Counted from the stretch's first letter, positions 25,374 through 35,978 are shown. The stretch: 64,000 nucleotides of DNA from Aestuariirhabdus litorea (GCF_003864255.1 NZ_QWEZ01000002.1:496001-560000); one strand, 5' to 3'. Numbers and translations are program-made. Notes: generated from the letters alone by a model not told the origin.

Positions 25374-26753
25374 ATGACAATTGATATGAAAGCATTGGAT
25401 ACCGCACAACTGCAGGCCCTGGATCGCGAGCATCACTTGCATCCTTTTACCGACTTCAAACAGTTGGGTGAAGAGGGGACACGCGTGATTGAGCGTGCAG
25501 AGGGAATCTACCTGTGGGATAGCAACGGCAACAAGATGCTGGATGCCATGGCTGGCCTTTGGTGCGTCAATATCGGTTATGGGCGCAAGGAGCTGGCAGA
25601 GGTTGCCTATGAGCAGATGCAACAGCTGCCATTTTACAATGCCTTTTTCAAAACCACCCATCCGCCCGCTATCGACCTGGCCAAACTGATCTCAGAAGTG
25701 ACACCGGCTCATATGAATCATGTGTTCTTCTGTGGCTCGGGTTCTGAGGCGAACGATACCGTGTTCCGCATGGTGCGCCGCTACTGGGACCTCAAAGGTA
25801 AACCCAACAAGAAAACCTTTATCAGCCGCATCAATGCGTACCACGGCTCAACTGTGGCGGGTGCCAGTCTGGGCGGCATGGGTTATATGCATGAGCAGGG
25901 TGACCTGCCGATTCCCGGCATTGTCCATATTGCCCAGCCTTACTGGTTCAAGGAGGGGGGAGACCTCTCTCCCGAAGAGTTTGGTATCAAGGCGGCGCAG
26001 GCGCTGGAGGAGAAGATTCTCGAGCTGGGTGAAGATTCGGTCGCGGCCTTTATCGCCGAGCCGATCCAGGGTGCTGGTGGCGTGATCGTTCCACCGGAAA
26101 CCTACTGGCCCGAGATCAAGCGCATTCTCGACAAGTACGATATCCTGCTGGTGGTCGACGAGGTCATCTGCGGCTTCGGACGTACCGGGCATTGGTTCGG
26201 TAGTGACTACTACGGACTCAAGCCCGACCTGATGCCGATCGCCAAGGGGCTCTCTTCCGGCTACCTGCCGATTGGCGGCGTGGTGGTTGGAGAGCGGGTT
26301 GCCGAAACCCTGATCGAAGAGGGCGGTGACTTCAACCATGGCTACACCTATTCCGGCCACCCGGTGTCTGCAGCGGTAGCCGCGGCCAACATTCGCATCC
26401 TGCGGGATGAGGGTATCGTCGACCGCGTTCGTGAGGAGACCGGCCCCTACCTGCAGAAGCGCTGGCGCGAGCTGGCGGACCACCCGCTGGTGGGCGAAGT
26501 GCGTGGTGTAGGCCTGGTGGGCGCCCTTGAGCTGACCAACGACAAGGCGGCGCGCACCCGTTTTGATGACAAGGGTTCAACCGGTACCCTGTGCCGGGAC
26601 TTCTGCTTTAACAACGGTCTGGTGATGCGGGCAACCGGCGATACCATGATCATCTCTCCTCCGCTGGTGATTACCAAGGAGGAGATCGATGAGCTGGTAG
26701 AGAAAGCGAGATACTGTCTCGATCTGACTGCCAAAGAGCTGGGTGTCATCTGA
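25374..26753 (+). CDS. spuC: Polyamine aminotransferase (class III, putrescine-pyruvate type)
   Basis: 459 residues, ATG preceded by AGGTGAACT. Class III PLP fold: MLDAMAGLWCVNIGYGR, HVFFCGSGSEANDT, NAYHGSTVAGASLGG, FIAEPIQGAGGVIVPP, LVVDEVICGFGRTG, and the PLP lysine in PIAKGLSSGYLPIGG (~ residue 290). The set matches SpuC of Pseudomonas, which moves the amino group of putrescine (or cadaverine) to pyruvate. It follows spuB by 44 bases. With both synthetase and transaminase genes present, the cell seems able to use either the glutamylated or the direct route. Confidence 0.92.
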   Translation: MTIDMKALDTAQLQALDREHHLHPFTDFKQLGEEGTRVIERAEGIYLWDSNGNKMLDAMAGLWCVNIGYGRKELAEVAYEQMQQLPFYNAFFKTTHPPAIDLAKLISEVTPAHMNHVFFCGSGSEANDTVFRMVRRYWDLKGKPNKKTFISRINAYHGSTVAGASLGGMGYMHEQGDLPIPGIVHIAQPYWFKEGGDLSPEEFGIKAAQALEEKILELGEDSVAAFIAEPIQGAGGVIVPPETYWPEIKRILDKYDILLVVDEVICGFGRTGHWFGSDYYGLKPDLMPIAKGLSSGYLPIGGVVVGERVAETLIEEGGDFNHGYTYSGHPVSAAVAAANIRILRDEGIVDRVREETGPYLQKRWRELADHPLVGEVRGVGLVGALELTNDKAARTRFDDKGSTGTLCRDFCFNNGLVMRATGDTMIISPPLVITKEEIDELVEKARYCLDLTAKELGVI

Positions 26754-26783
26754 TCCGTTATGGGTCGGATCGTCGATCAAAAA

Positions 26784-26803
26784 GGGGGTAGCCTGCTACC
26801 CCC
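26784..26803 (-). terminator. Hairpin after spuC
   Basis: Perfect nine-base stem GGGGGTAGC / GCTACCCCC with a two-base spacer. The T-run (complement of AAAAA at 26779-26783) is on the minus-strand side, so it is a proper terminator shape only for minus-strand transcription. On the plus strand it may merely protect the spuABC transcript from 3' decay. Confidence 0.45.
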
Positions 26804-26945
26804 ATCCATGAAAACGGGGGAGGTATTTTTAACCATACAACCGACTGAACCGATGAATAATAAAGACTGGATTGAGCTATTGACTGAGTTGAGTAGTGTT
26901 AGCAATAGTTAGCCTTCGCATAAATATAACCAGCAACAGGAATAG

Positions 26946-28055
<1,110 letters not shown>

Positions 28056-28063
28056 CCGGACCG

Positions 28064-28096
28064 GCCACAGCGAGCGAATCCTCGCTGTGGCTTTTT
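28064..28096 (+). terminator. Intrinsic terminator-like hairpin between the binding protein and ATPase genes
   Basis: GCCACAGCGAG pairs perfectly with CTCGCTGTGGC (11 bp, six-base loop) and is followed by TTTTT. Such intra-operon stems usually let the binding protein be made in excess over the membrane parts by partial termination and mRNA protection. Confidence 0.75.
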
Positions 28097-28134
28097 AATC
28101 TTTAATTGTTATCTAATGTCGGAGATCCCGAATC

Positions 28135-29304
28135 ATGGCAGTTTCATCGGAGTTAAACTCTTCCGGACAATCTTCTGAAGCGAGTAATAGCATTCAGGAC
28201 ACACAACAAAAAGAAAAACCAACGCTGTTATCGATTGAGAAGATCACCAAGCAGTTTGACGAGACGAAAGCCGTTGATGATGTCTCTTTGACGATCAAAG
28301 AAGGTGAAATTTTTGCACTTTTGGGGGGCTCTGGCTCAGGCAAATCAACGCTGTTGAGAATGCTGGCTGGTTTTGAAAAGCCTACCGCGGGTCGAGTTTT
28401 CTTGGACGGGGAGGATATTACCGACCTTCCGCCTTACGAGCGCCCGATCAACATGATGTTTCAGTCCTACGCCCTGTTTCCCCACATGAGTGTGGCCGAC
28501 AACATTGCCTTTGGCCTCAAGCAGGATCGAATTCCTAAAGCTCAGATCAAGCAGCGGGTTGATGAGCTACTGGCCCTGGTTCATATGTCCGAGTACGCGC
28601 GTCGCAAGCCTCACCAGTTATCCGGTGGTCAGCGTCAGCGAGTGGCACTGGCCCGCAGCCTGGCGAAGCGACCCAAGCTCCTGCTGCTGGATGAACCCAT
28701 GGGTGCCCTGGACAAAAAACTCAGAACCCGGATGCAGCTGGAGGTAGTCGAGATCCTGGAAGAGGTGGGTGTGACCTGTGTGATGGTAACCCACGACCAG
28801 GAAGAGGCCATGACCATGGCCGACCGCATCGGGATCATGGACCTGGGGGAGATCGTACAGGTGGGATCACCGGTCGATATTTATGAAACCCCCAACTCAC
28901 GCATGACCGCCGAATTTATCGGATCGGTCAATATTTTCGATGGCAATATCCTCGAGGATGAGGCGGGATACGTCACCGTCCAGCCCGACGATATGCCACA
29001 ACAGATCTACATTAACCACGGTATCACCACCCCTGAAGATAACCTCCGAGTCTATGTGGCCATTCGCCCGGAAAAGATCGAGATCACCCGCGAGCAGCCC
29101 GAGCATGAGACCAACTGGAGCGAGGGCGTGGTCAATGATATCGCCTACCTGGGTGGCCACTCGGTTTATTACATCAAGCTGGCCTCTGGAAAAGTTGTGC
29201 AGTCCACCTTCTCCAACGTAGAGCGCAAGATGGGACGGCCAACCTGGAACGACAAGGTGTTTATCAGCTGGGGACCTGAAAGCTGCGTGGTGCTGACCTC
29301 ATGA
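28135..29304 (+). CDS. spuF: Polyamine ABC transporter ATPase
   Basis: 389 residues. It has Walker A GGSGSGKST (~ residue 64), Q-loop MMFQSYALFPHM, signature LSGGQRQRVALARSL, Walker B LLLLDEPMGALDK, H-loop VMVTHDQEEAM, and a C-terminal TOBE regulatory domain. An N-terminal extension of ~35 polar residues precedes the domain. It drives uptake with the two permeases whose genes follow. PotG of E. coli is the counterpart. The stop codon overlaps the next start (ATGA). Confidence 0.93.
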   Translation: MAVSSELNSSGQSSEASNSIQDTQQKEKPTLLSIEKITKQFDETKAVDDVSLTIKEGEIFALLGGSGSGKSTLLRMLAGFEKPTAGRVFLDGEDITDLPPYERPINMMFQSYALFPHMSVADNIAFGLKQDRIPKAQIKQRVDELLALVHMSEYARRKPHQLSGGQRQRVALARSLAKRPKLLLLDEPMGALDKKLRTRMQLEVVEILEEVGVTCVMVTHDQEEAMTMADRIGIMDLGEIVQVGSPVDIYETPNSRMTAEFIGSVNIFDGNILEDEAGYVTVQPDDMPQQIYINHGITTPEDNLRVYVAIRPEKIEITREQPEHETNWSEGVVNDIAYLGGHSVYYIKLASGKVVQSTFSNVERKMGRPTWNDKVFISWGPESCVVLTS

Positions 29305-30200
29305 GAATCAAGAAATACATACCCGGCGGGCGCACGCTGGTTATTGGCATACCCTATACCTGGCTGGCGCTGTTTTTCATGGTGCCCTTTGCACTGGTTG
29401 CCAAGATCAGCTTCTCGGAAGCGCAGATCGCCATTCCGCCCTATAGCGATGTTTTCCGCTATGTGGATGAAACCCTGACCGTTGTCCTTAATCTGGGCAA
29501 TTACCTGTTCCTGACCGGCGATGATCTCTATATCGCCGCTTACTGGGGCTCGGTGCAGATCGCCTTCATCTCCACCCTGTTATGCCTGCTGCTGGGGTAC
29601 CCCATGGCCTACGCCATGGCCCGTGCGGACGACAAGTTGAAGACCGTACTGCTGTTGCTGGTGTTGCTCCCCTCCTGGACCAGCTTCCTGATCCGTATCT
29701 ACGCCTGGATCGGTATCCTCAAAAATAACGGCCTGATCAACAACCTGCTGATGGGGTTGGGAGTCATTGATGATCCGATCATCATGCTCAATACCAACTT
29801 TGCGGTTTACGTGGGTATTGTGTACGCCTACCTGCCCTTTATGGTGCTGCCGCTGTACGCCAACCTGGTGAAACTGGATGGCAGCCTGCTCGAGGCCTCC
29901 TCCGATCTGGGTGCGCGCCCCTGGAAGACCTTCCTGACCATCACCCTGCCCCTCTCCAAGGCGGGTATTATCGCCGGCTCCATGCTGGTGTTTATCCCGG
30001 TGGTGGGTGAGTTTGTTATCCCTGAGTTGTTGGGCGGCCCGGAAACCCTGATGATCGGAAAGGTGCTCTGGCAGGAGTTCTTCAACAACCGCGACTGGCC
30101 GATTGCCGCTGCCCTGGCGATTGTGATGCTGGCGCTGCTGAGTGTGCCGATCGCCTGGTTCCATCACTACCAGTCTAAAGAGATGGAGGGTGCCGCATGA
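29301..30200 (+). CDS. spuG: Polyamine ABC transporter permease (PotH type)
   Basis: 299 residues with about six membrane helices. The permease-ATPase coupling (EAA) loop is visible as LLEASSDLGARPWKTFLTITLPLSKAG. The segment VGEFVIPELLGGPETLMIG is typical of PotH/PotB. Four-base ATGA overlaps at both ends indicate a tightly coupled cassette. Confidence 0.93.
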   Translation: MRIKKYIPGGRTLVIGIPYTWLALFFMVPFALVAKISFSEAQIAIPPYSDVFRYVDETLTVVLNLGNYLFLTGDDLYIAAYWGSVQIAFISTLLCLLLGYPMAYAMARADDKLKTVLLLLVLLPSWTSFLIRIYAWIGILKNNGLINNLLMGLGVIDDPIIMLNTNFAVYVGIVYAYLPFMVLPLYANLVKLDGSLLEASSDLGARPWKTFLTITLPLSKAGIIAGSMLVFIPVVGEFVIPELLGGPETLMIGKVLWQEFFNNRDWPIAAALAIVMLALLSVPIAWFHHYQSKEMEGAA

Positions 30201-31024
30201 GAAAGTTATCCTTCTCCAGTGTGATGCTCTGGTGTGGGCTGGTCTTCCTTTACCTGCCGATGCTGATCCTGGTGATCTACTCCTTTAATGAGTCGCGCCT
30301 GGTGACGGTATGGGCCGGTTTCAGCACCAAGTGGTATGGCGAGCTGTTCGAGGATCCGCAGCTGATGTCGGCGGTCTGGATGAGCTTGCGTATCGCCTTT
30401 GGCTCCGCCTGCATGGCGGTGATACTGGGTACCATCGCCGCCTTTGTGATGGTGCGCTTTCGCCGCTTCCCGGGTAAAACCGCCTTCTCCAGCATGATGA
30501 CCGCGCCGCTGGTTATGCCCGATGTCATTACCGGTCTCTCCCTGTTGCTGCTGTTTGTGGCCATGGCGCAGATGATCGGGTGGCCGGCAGACCGGGGGTT
30601 CCTCACCATCTGGATTGCCCACACCACCTTCTGCATGGCCTATGTGGCGGTGGTGGTCTCCTCCCGATTGCGGGAGATGGATATTTCGGTGGAGGAGGCG
30701 GCCATGGATCTGGGGGCCACCCCGCTGAAAACCTTTTTCCTGATCACTATCCCCATCATCGCGCCGGCTCTTGTGGCAGGTTGGCTGCTGGCCTTTACCC
30801 TATCACTGGATGACCTGGTGATCGCCAGCTTTGTCTCCGGTCCGGGCTCGACCACCTTGCCGATGGTGGTGTTCTCCTCGGTGCGGCTAGGGGTAACGCC
30901 CAAGATCAACGCGTTGGCCACCTTGATTATCCTGACGGTATCCATCGTTGCCTTTATCGCCTGGTATATGGCTCACCGCAGCGAGAAACGCCAGCGGACC
31001 ATGGCCAGCAACGCCGGGGAATAG
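30197..31024 (+). CDS. spuH: Polyamine ABC transporter permease (PotI type)
   Basis: 275 residues with six predicted helices and an EAA loop (VEEAAMDLGATPLKTFFLITIPI). LDDLVIASFVSGPGSTTLP is the PotI/PotC hallmark. It is the last gene of the polyamine import cassette, overlaps the previous gene by four bases and is followed by a strong terminator. Confidence 0.93.
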   Translation: MRKLSFSSVMLWCGLVFLYLPMLILVIYSFNESRLVTVWAGFSTKWYGELFEDPQLMSAVWMSLRIAFGSACMAVILGTIAAFVMVRFRRFPGKTAFSSMMTAPLVMPDVITGLSLLLLFVAMAQMIGWPADRGFLTIWIAHTTFCMAYVAVVVSSRLREMDISVEEAAMDLGATPLKTFFLITIPIIAPALVAGWLLAFTLSLDDLVIASFVSGPGSTTLPMVVFSSVRLGVTPKINALATLIILTVSIVAFIAWYMAHRSEKRQRTMASNAGE

Positions 31025-31040
31025 CCGGCAGGCCCCTAAA

Positions 31041-31072
31041 AAAACACCGGCCATGAGCCGGTGTTTTTTTTT
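31041..31072 (+). terminator. Rho-independent terminator after the polyamine cassette
   Basis: AACACCGGC pairs with GCCGGTGTT across a five-base loop (CATGA), followed by a run of eight or more T and preceded by a run of A. The A-run also makes it work for the convergent FAD-oxidase gene on the other strand. Confidence 0.92.
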
Positions 31073-31086
31073 ATCCCTGAGGGGTG

Positions 31087-32466
31087 CTAGATCACCTTGC
31101 CAGGGTTAAGCAGGTTTTTGGGGTCCAGGGCCTGCTTGAGGGTTTTCATCAGCGCTATCTCCACATCGCTGCGGGAGCAGGGTAGGAATTGGCGTTTTTC
31201 GAGGCCTATGCCATGCTCCGCCGATACGGAGCCGGCGAGGGGCACCAGCTTTTCGTAGACCAGGGTTTCCACCGCGTGGCGGTTGGCGTCGGTGTCGGCA
31301 CCGGTGGTGATGATCAGGTGCAGGTTTCCATCGCCCATGTGCCCGAACACCAGCAGGCGCGCCTCGGGCCAGCGTGAGAGAAGTGTGGTCTCAACCTCTT
31401 GCACGTACTGCTCCATGGCTTTGATGGGCAGGCTGACATCGAAGGCGATCAAGGGGCTCATCGCCTGAACAAGGGTTTCGATGTCATCGCGCATGGCCCA
31501 GAGATTATCGGCCTGGGTTTCGGACTGGGCGATAACGGCGTCAAGTAGGGTGCCTGACTCCAGCGCCTCACCAAGGATCTGTTCGAAGCGCTGTGCGTCT
31601 TCATCGGCACTGTTACCTGTGGCTTCGATCAATACGTAGTAGGGGAGGTCGGTAGGCATGATCACCGGGTGCTTACCGGTCTGCTCGGTCATCAGGCGGT
31701 AGAAGTTACCCCACATCACCTCGAAGGAGCTGAGCTGGCCACTGAGGCTGGCACTGAGCTCGCGCAGCAGGATCGAGAGCTGGGCAAAGCTTTCGACGCC
31801 TACAAAGGCCGTGTTGCGCGAGCGGGGAAGGGGGTGCAGCCTTAACACGGCACGGGTGACGATGCCCAGGGTTCCCTCGGTACCAATGAACAGATGTTTG
31901 AGGTCATAGCCGGCGTTATTTTTCAGCATTTGGTTCATGGAGGAGAGCAGGGTACCGTCCGCCAGTACCGCCTCCAGGCCAAGCACCTGTTGGCGCATCA
32001 TGCCGTAGCGAAGCACGCTGTTGCCCCCGGCATTGGTGGCGATATTGCCGCCAATGGTGGCGGTGCCGCGGGCACCCAGATCCAGGGCAAAGAGCCACCC
32101 CTTGTCGGCCGCGGCCTCCTGCACTTTTTGCATGGGGGCGCCGGCCTGAACAACGAGGATACCGGCCTGCTCGTCGAACTCCTCAATAGCGGTCATGCGC
32201 TCGAGGGAGATGGCAATCTCGTGGGGTTGGGCCGTGGCACCGTTGACCAGGCCGGTGAGGCCTCCCCAGGGCACGACGGGCTGGTCGTTGCGGTGGCACA
32301 GCGCCATCACCTGCGACAACTCTTCGGGGGTGGCGGGACGGACAATCGCCCGGGCTTCGCAGCTTCCCTTACCCAGGGACATGGCAGGTCGTTGGGCAAC
32401 GTCTGCACCGAGCAGTAAGCCCGCGTCGCCGACGATGGCATGAAGATCCTGAAGAATGGTTTCCAT
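31087..32466 (-). CDS. FAD-linked D-2-hydroxyacid dehydrogenase (GlcD / D-lactate / D-2-hydroxyglutarate type)
   Basis: 459 residues. The FAD-binding PCMH domain is at the N-terminus (RPATPEELSQVMALC, VVPWGGLTGLVNGA, DLGARGTATIGGNIATNAGG, FIGTEGTLGIVTRAVLRL). The C-terminal oxidase domain has the metal/substrate motif FGHMGDGNLHL and SAEHGIGLEKRQFL. It oxidises a D-2-hydroxyacid (glycolate, D-lactate or 2-hydroxyglutarate) and passes electrons to an acceptor. No GlcE/GlcF partners are nearby, favouring a single-subunit enzyme. Exact substrate is not evident. Confidence 0.9.
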   Translation of the reverse strand: METILQDLHAIVGDAGLLLGADVAQRPAMSLGKGSCEARAIVRPATPEELSQVMALCHRNDQPVVPWGGLTGLVNGATAQPHEIAISLERMTAIEEFDEQAGILVVQAGAPMQKVQEAAADKGWLFALDLGARGTATIGGNIATNAGGNSVLRYGMMRQQVLGLEAVLADGTLLSSMNQMLKNNAGYDLKHLFIGTEGTLGIVTRAVLRLHPLPRSRNTAFVGVESFAQLSILLRELSASLSGQLSSFEVMWGNFYRLMTEQTGKHPVIMPTDLPYYVLIEATGNSADEDAQRFEQILGEALESGTLLDAVIAQSETQADNLWAMRDDIETLVQAMSPLIAFDVSLPIKAMEQYVQEVETTLLSRWPEARLLVFGHMGDGNLHLIITTGADTDANRHAVETLVYEKLVPLAGSVSAEHGIGLEKRQFLPCSRSDVEIALMKTLKQALDPKNLLNPGKVI

Positions 32467-32612
32467 AGGCGCCCTTTTTGTTATTGATCGGTGGAAGGAT
32501 CTCAGCTCCGGCTCAAAACTGAGCGATAACTGTAGCCTACAGGGTAGGGGGTTAGCGCCGGAAAGTCTGCCATGTAGATGACAGTGTGGCGCAGGCCAAC
32601 GGCTTTGGTGAG

Positions 32613-33296
32613 TTACTCCGGTTCATCCTGTTGGGCGAGCATATGCAACTGGTGCGGATCAATGATGCGGATATGTCCGTAGTGATAGTCGAGCACGCCG
32701 TCGTCTGACCACTCCTTAAGCAGTTTGTTGACCGCCTGGCGGGTGGCGCAGACCGAGGAGGCCAGCATCTCCTGGGTCAGGTCGAGTTCAATGTAGCCCT
32801 CCTTTGAGGGACGCCCCGCGAAGGATTGCAGGAAAAGGATCTGGTGCGCCAGCCGGCGCCGAAGGCGGAAGAAGGCACCGGATTCATACAGGCTGATCAT
32901 CTCCCGGGTGCGTTGACACAGATGCTCACAGAGTACGCGATCGATCAGGGGATAGAGGGTACGTAGCGCCTCGAAGTCGGCGTAATCAAGCCGGTGGAGC
33001 TCGACGGTGCCAACGGCAATGGCGTCATGGGGGCGAGGCCCCCTATCGAGTACGGAGAGAAAGCCAAAGCAGTCCTCGGGTCCATAGATGACGTAGGTGG
33101 CCTCTTTGCCGCGCTCAGAGACGGCCCGCAGGCGTACCGAGCCGCTGATGATCTGGTACTGGTTATCCCCCACCTCACCGCGTCGGTAAATGTAGTCGCC
33201 GTCATTGAAGGTTTTGCGGCTCATGCGCTCGTGGATGACGTGGCGAAGGGAGGGAGGGAGGCGCTGGATCCAGTTGGCTGAGAATGGAGTGGTCAT
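32613..33296 (-). CDS. Crp/Fnr-family transcriptional regulator
   Basis: 227 residues. N-terminal cyclic-nucleotide-binding fold (DGDYIYRRGEVGDNQYQIISGSVRL, GPEDCFGFLSVL) and C-terminal winged helix (LTQEMLASSVCATRQAVNKLLKEWSDDGVL). There is no Fnr-type N-terminal cysteine cluster. The cAMP-contact residues of true CRP are not clearly present, so the effector is unknown. It lies alone, 146 bases upstream of the FAD-oxidase gene on the same strand, which might be a target. Confidence 0.88.
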   Translation of the reverse strand: MTTPFSANWIQRLPPSLRHVIHERMSRKTFNDGDYIYRRGEVGDNQYQIISGSVRLRAVSERGKEATYVIYGPEDCFGFLSVLDRGPRPHDAIAVGTVELHRLDYADFEALRTLYPLIDRVLCEHLCQRTREMISLYESGAFFRLRRRLAHQILFLQSFAGRPSKEGYIELDLTQEMLASSVCATRQAVNKLLKEWSDDGVLDYHYGHIRIIDPHQLHMLAQQDEPE

Positions 33297-33473
33297 GGCA
33301 GGATTAGGGGCAGTGGTTCAGAGGCCGGGGAACCGGTGGCTGTACGCACCGATAAGGAACGCAAAAGCAGCCGCGGGTGACCATCCATGCTAGCGTGGGT
33401 GGCAAGGGGCTAGCAAGGCCACGGCCCATGAGGAGAGGTTCCTGGGCGCCGGATTGGCGCCCTTTGGCTCTGG

Positions 33474-35252
33474 TTAGCGCGGTTTTTTGGCTTTAGGCTT
33501 GGCGGCTTTGGCCGGCCGCTTTGCAGGGGCCGCTGAGCTAGTCTCGGTGCTGGCTCCCAGGCGACGGATGTTGAGCTTCTGCTGGCAGACCCAAGTACGG
33601 CGCAGCGCCTCAAAGGTCTCTTTAGGCATACCCTCCGGCAGGTCGACCGTGCTGAAGTCGTCGAAGATCTCGATATGGCCAATAAACTGACTGTCGATCT
33701 CGGCCTCGTTGGCGATGGCACCCACCAGGTTGCCGGGCTTTACGCCATGCTCGTAGCCCACATCCACCTTGAAACGCTCCATCACTACCTCGGGGTGGTC
33801 CTTGAGGGGCAGCGGCCGGTCAGAGGTGGACTTGGGTTTCTTGCGCTCGTCGTTCCGTTTGGCCCGTTCCGGGCGCTTTGCAGGGGCGGCATCAACCACT
33901 CTCACCGACTCTTTGCGGGGTTTTGGCTCGTTCTCATTAAGCAGGAAGGGCTTGCCCTTCTGGGTGAGGCTGGCGAGGGCTGCAGCGATCGCCAGGGGGT
34001 CGATCTCCTGGTCCTCGCTGAGTTCTGCCACCATGCGGTGATAGAGATCGATGTTTTGGTTCTCGAGGGTATCGAGTATCTGCTGCTTAAAGCGGCTGAT
34101 GCGGTGCTGGTTGATATCAACCGCCGAGGGGATCTCCATCGGGGCGATGGGCTGGCGGGTGACCCGCTCAATGGTTTTCAGCATACGGCGTTCGCGGGGG
34201 GCAACAAACAGCAGCGCCTCACCCTTGCGACCGGCGCGACCGGTTCGACCGATGCGGTGCACATAGGACTCGACATCGTAGGGGATGTCGAAGTTCACCA
34301 CGTGACTGATGCGCTCGACATCGAGCCCGCGTGCCACTACATCGGTGGCGATAAGGATATCGAGTGCCCCCTTTTTGAGGCGGTCAACGGTACGCTCACG
34401 CTGGTTTTGCGGGATGTCGCCGTTGAGCGCCTCGCAAGCATAGCCGCGAGCCGAGAGCTTTTCGGCCAGATCAACGGTGGAGGTTTTGGTGCGCACAAAA
34501 ACCAGCACCGCCTCAAAGGGCTCCACCTCCAGGATACGGGTGAGGGCATCCAGCTTGTGCAGCCCGCTCACCTGCCAGTAGCGCTGGCGGATGGTTTTTG
34601 CGGTAGTGGTGGCCTCCTGGATACTAACTTCCTTGGGGTCGCGCAGGTGACGCTGGGCGACCCGCTTAATCTGGGCCGGCATGGTGGCGGAGAAAAGCGC
34701 GGTTTGCCGGCTGGAGGGGGTGTGCTCAAGAATCCACTCGATATCATCGATAAAGCCCATGCGCAGCATCTCGTCGGCTTCATCCAGTACCAGCGACGTG
34801 AGACCGTCGAGTTTCAGGGTGCCGCGGCGGATATGGTCCATGACACGACCGGGGGTACCCACCACCACCTGTACACCGCGCTTGAGGTGCTTAAGCTGTT
34901 GGTCGTAGGCCTGGCCGCCATAGATGGGCAGGACATGGAAGTTAGGCAGAAAGCGGGCATAGGTCTGGAAGGCCTCGGCCACCTGAATCGCCAGTTCGCG
35001 GGTAGGCGCCAGAACCAACAACTGAGGGCTCTGCAGGTTCACATCAATGCGTGAAAGAAGCGGTAGGGCAAAGGCTGCGGTTTTACCGGTACCGGTCTGG
35101 GCCTGGCCCAGCAGGTCGTGACCCTCGAGCAGAAAGGGGATGCTTTGGGCCTGAATGGGGGAGGGCGTTTCATAGCCTACCTTTTGCACGGCTTGCAAGA
35201 CGGCGGGGGCAAGCCCGAAAGAGGCAAAATCGGTGGCGTGGTCAGCAGACAT
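33474..35252 (-). CDS. deaD: DEAD-box RNA helicase with DbpA-type RNA-binding domain (CsdA/DeaD-like)
   Basis: 592 residues. The helicase motifs occur in order: Q motif (GYETPSPIQAQSIPFLL), motif I AQTGTGKT, PTRELAIQ, TPGRVMDH, II DEADEML, III SAT, then VFVRTKTS, ATDVVARGLDVERI and VI HRIGRTGRAG. The C-terminal third has a basic linker, a DbpA RNA-binding fold (VMERFKVDVGYEHGVKPGNLVGAIANE) and a Lys-rich end. CsdA/DeaD acts in ribosome assembly and mRNA decay, especially in the cold. The long leader expected for a cold-shock gene is not obvious in the 104 bases upstream. Confidence 0.93.
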   Translation of the reverse strand: MSADHATDFASFGLAPAVLQAVQKVGYETPSPIQAQSIPFLLEGHDLLGQAQTGTGKTAAFALPLLSRIDVNLQSPQLLVLAPTRELAIQVAEAFQTYARFLPNFHVLPIYGGQAYDQQLKHLKRGVQVVVGTPGRVMDHIRRGTLKLDGLTSLVLDEADEMLRMGFIDDIEWILEHTPSSRQTALFSATMPAQIKRVAQRHLRDPKEVSIQEATTTAKTIRQRYWQVSGLHKLDALTRILEVEPFEAVLVFVRTKTSTVDLAEKLSARGYACEALNGDIPQNQRERTVDRLKKGALDILIATDVVARGLDVERISHVVNFDIPYDVESYVHRIGRTGRAGRKGEALLFVAPRERRMLKTIERVTRQPIAPMEIPSAVDINQHRISRFKQQILDTLENQNIDLYHRMVAELSEDQEIDPLAIAAALASLTQKGKPFLLNENEPKPRKESVRVVDAAPAKRPERAKRNDERKKPKSTSDRPLPLKDHPEVVMERFKVDVGYEHGVKPGNLVGAIANEAEIDSQFIGHIEIFDDFSTVDLPEGMPKETFEALRRTWVCQQKLNIRRLGASTETSSAAPAKRPAKAAKPKAKKPR

Positions 35253-35356
35253 AGATGGGGAACTCGCGTGGTGGCAGAGCGGTACAGGAGGCGGGCCGCT
35301 TGGCCTGAGTGAAAAAGGGGCGCAATTATAGCAAGATAAGTGCCAGAAATCTTCTG

Positions 35357-35590
35357 CTAACTGATGGCGCGATCAAACCCAGTATAGACGCAGAGCCGGT
35401 TTGCCCGGCAGATTTTAATGGGAGGAAGAGCGGGGGAGGGGGGGCTGATGGAGGTGCAGGCCTGCTCGATCATACGTTGGGTGATCGGAAGCTCGTTTCC
35501 CTGATCGCCGATCAGCGCCATGTAAGTGACATTCTGGGGAAGGGACAGAGGCGTGATGGCAAACGCAGGGGTCGGTTTAGCCTGTGTCAT
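35357..35590 (-). CDS. Small hypothetical protein
   Basis: 77 residues with an excellent ribosome site (CAGGAG, seven bases before ATG). The N-terminal half (PLSLPQNVTYMALIGDQGNELPITQRMIEQAC) looks like a conserved small domain, while the rest is Pro/Ser- and Cys-containing without pattern. Family not recognised. It lies between the helicase gene and the divergent Kazal-like lipoprotein gene. Confidence 0.5.
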   Translation of the reverse strand: MTQAKPTPAFAITPLSLPQNVTYMALIGDQGNELPITQRMIEQACTSISPPSPALPPIKICRANRLCVYTGFDRAIS

Positions 35591-35732
35591 AGCGAGCTCC
35601 TGGTGGGTTTGAAATCCATCTTAGGTGAGAGAGATGAAGGTTTTGTTAAGCGCGCCGGATTTCTGAGAGGCTGTTAATGGCGGTCGAAATAAGTGCCCGC
35701 TATGATGGGGTGAGACAAACAGAAAGGTGAGT

Positions 35733-35978
35733 ATGATGCGTTCTTTAGGGGTAGTAATGGTCACGATAATGCCTGTATTGGCAGGTTGCATGGGGCCCAC
35801 GGTGACAGAGGATATGCTGACATGCCCCGAGGACCGGTCCGTATTCCAGATCTGCACCATGGACTACAACCCGGTCTGCGGGCTGCGCAAGGATGGTACC
35901 GAAAAGAGCTACAGCAACTCCTGTGGGGCGTGCAGCGACACCCAGGTGCTGGCTTACCAACTGGGGGAGTGCCAATAG
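35733..35978 (+). CDS. Kazal-like small lipoprotein
   Basis: 81 residues from ATG 35733 (AAAGGTG just upstream; 35736 is also possible). Signal peptide ends in a lipobox (PVLAGC), so it is lipid-anchored. The mature domain has six cysteines in a Kazal-like order (TCP, ICT, YNPVCG, SYSNSCGACSD, GEC), with the Tyr-Ser-Asn-x-Cys core of Kazal serine-protease inhibitors. Bacterial Kazal-type lipoproteins may shield the envelope from host or own proteases (inference). The gene stands alone. Confidence 0.75.
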   Translation: MMRSLGVVMVTIMPVLAGCMGPTVTEDMLTCPEDRSVFQICTMDYNPVCGLRKDGTEKSYSNSCGACSDTQVLAYQLGECQ

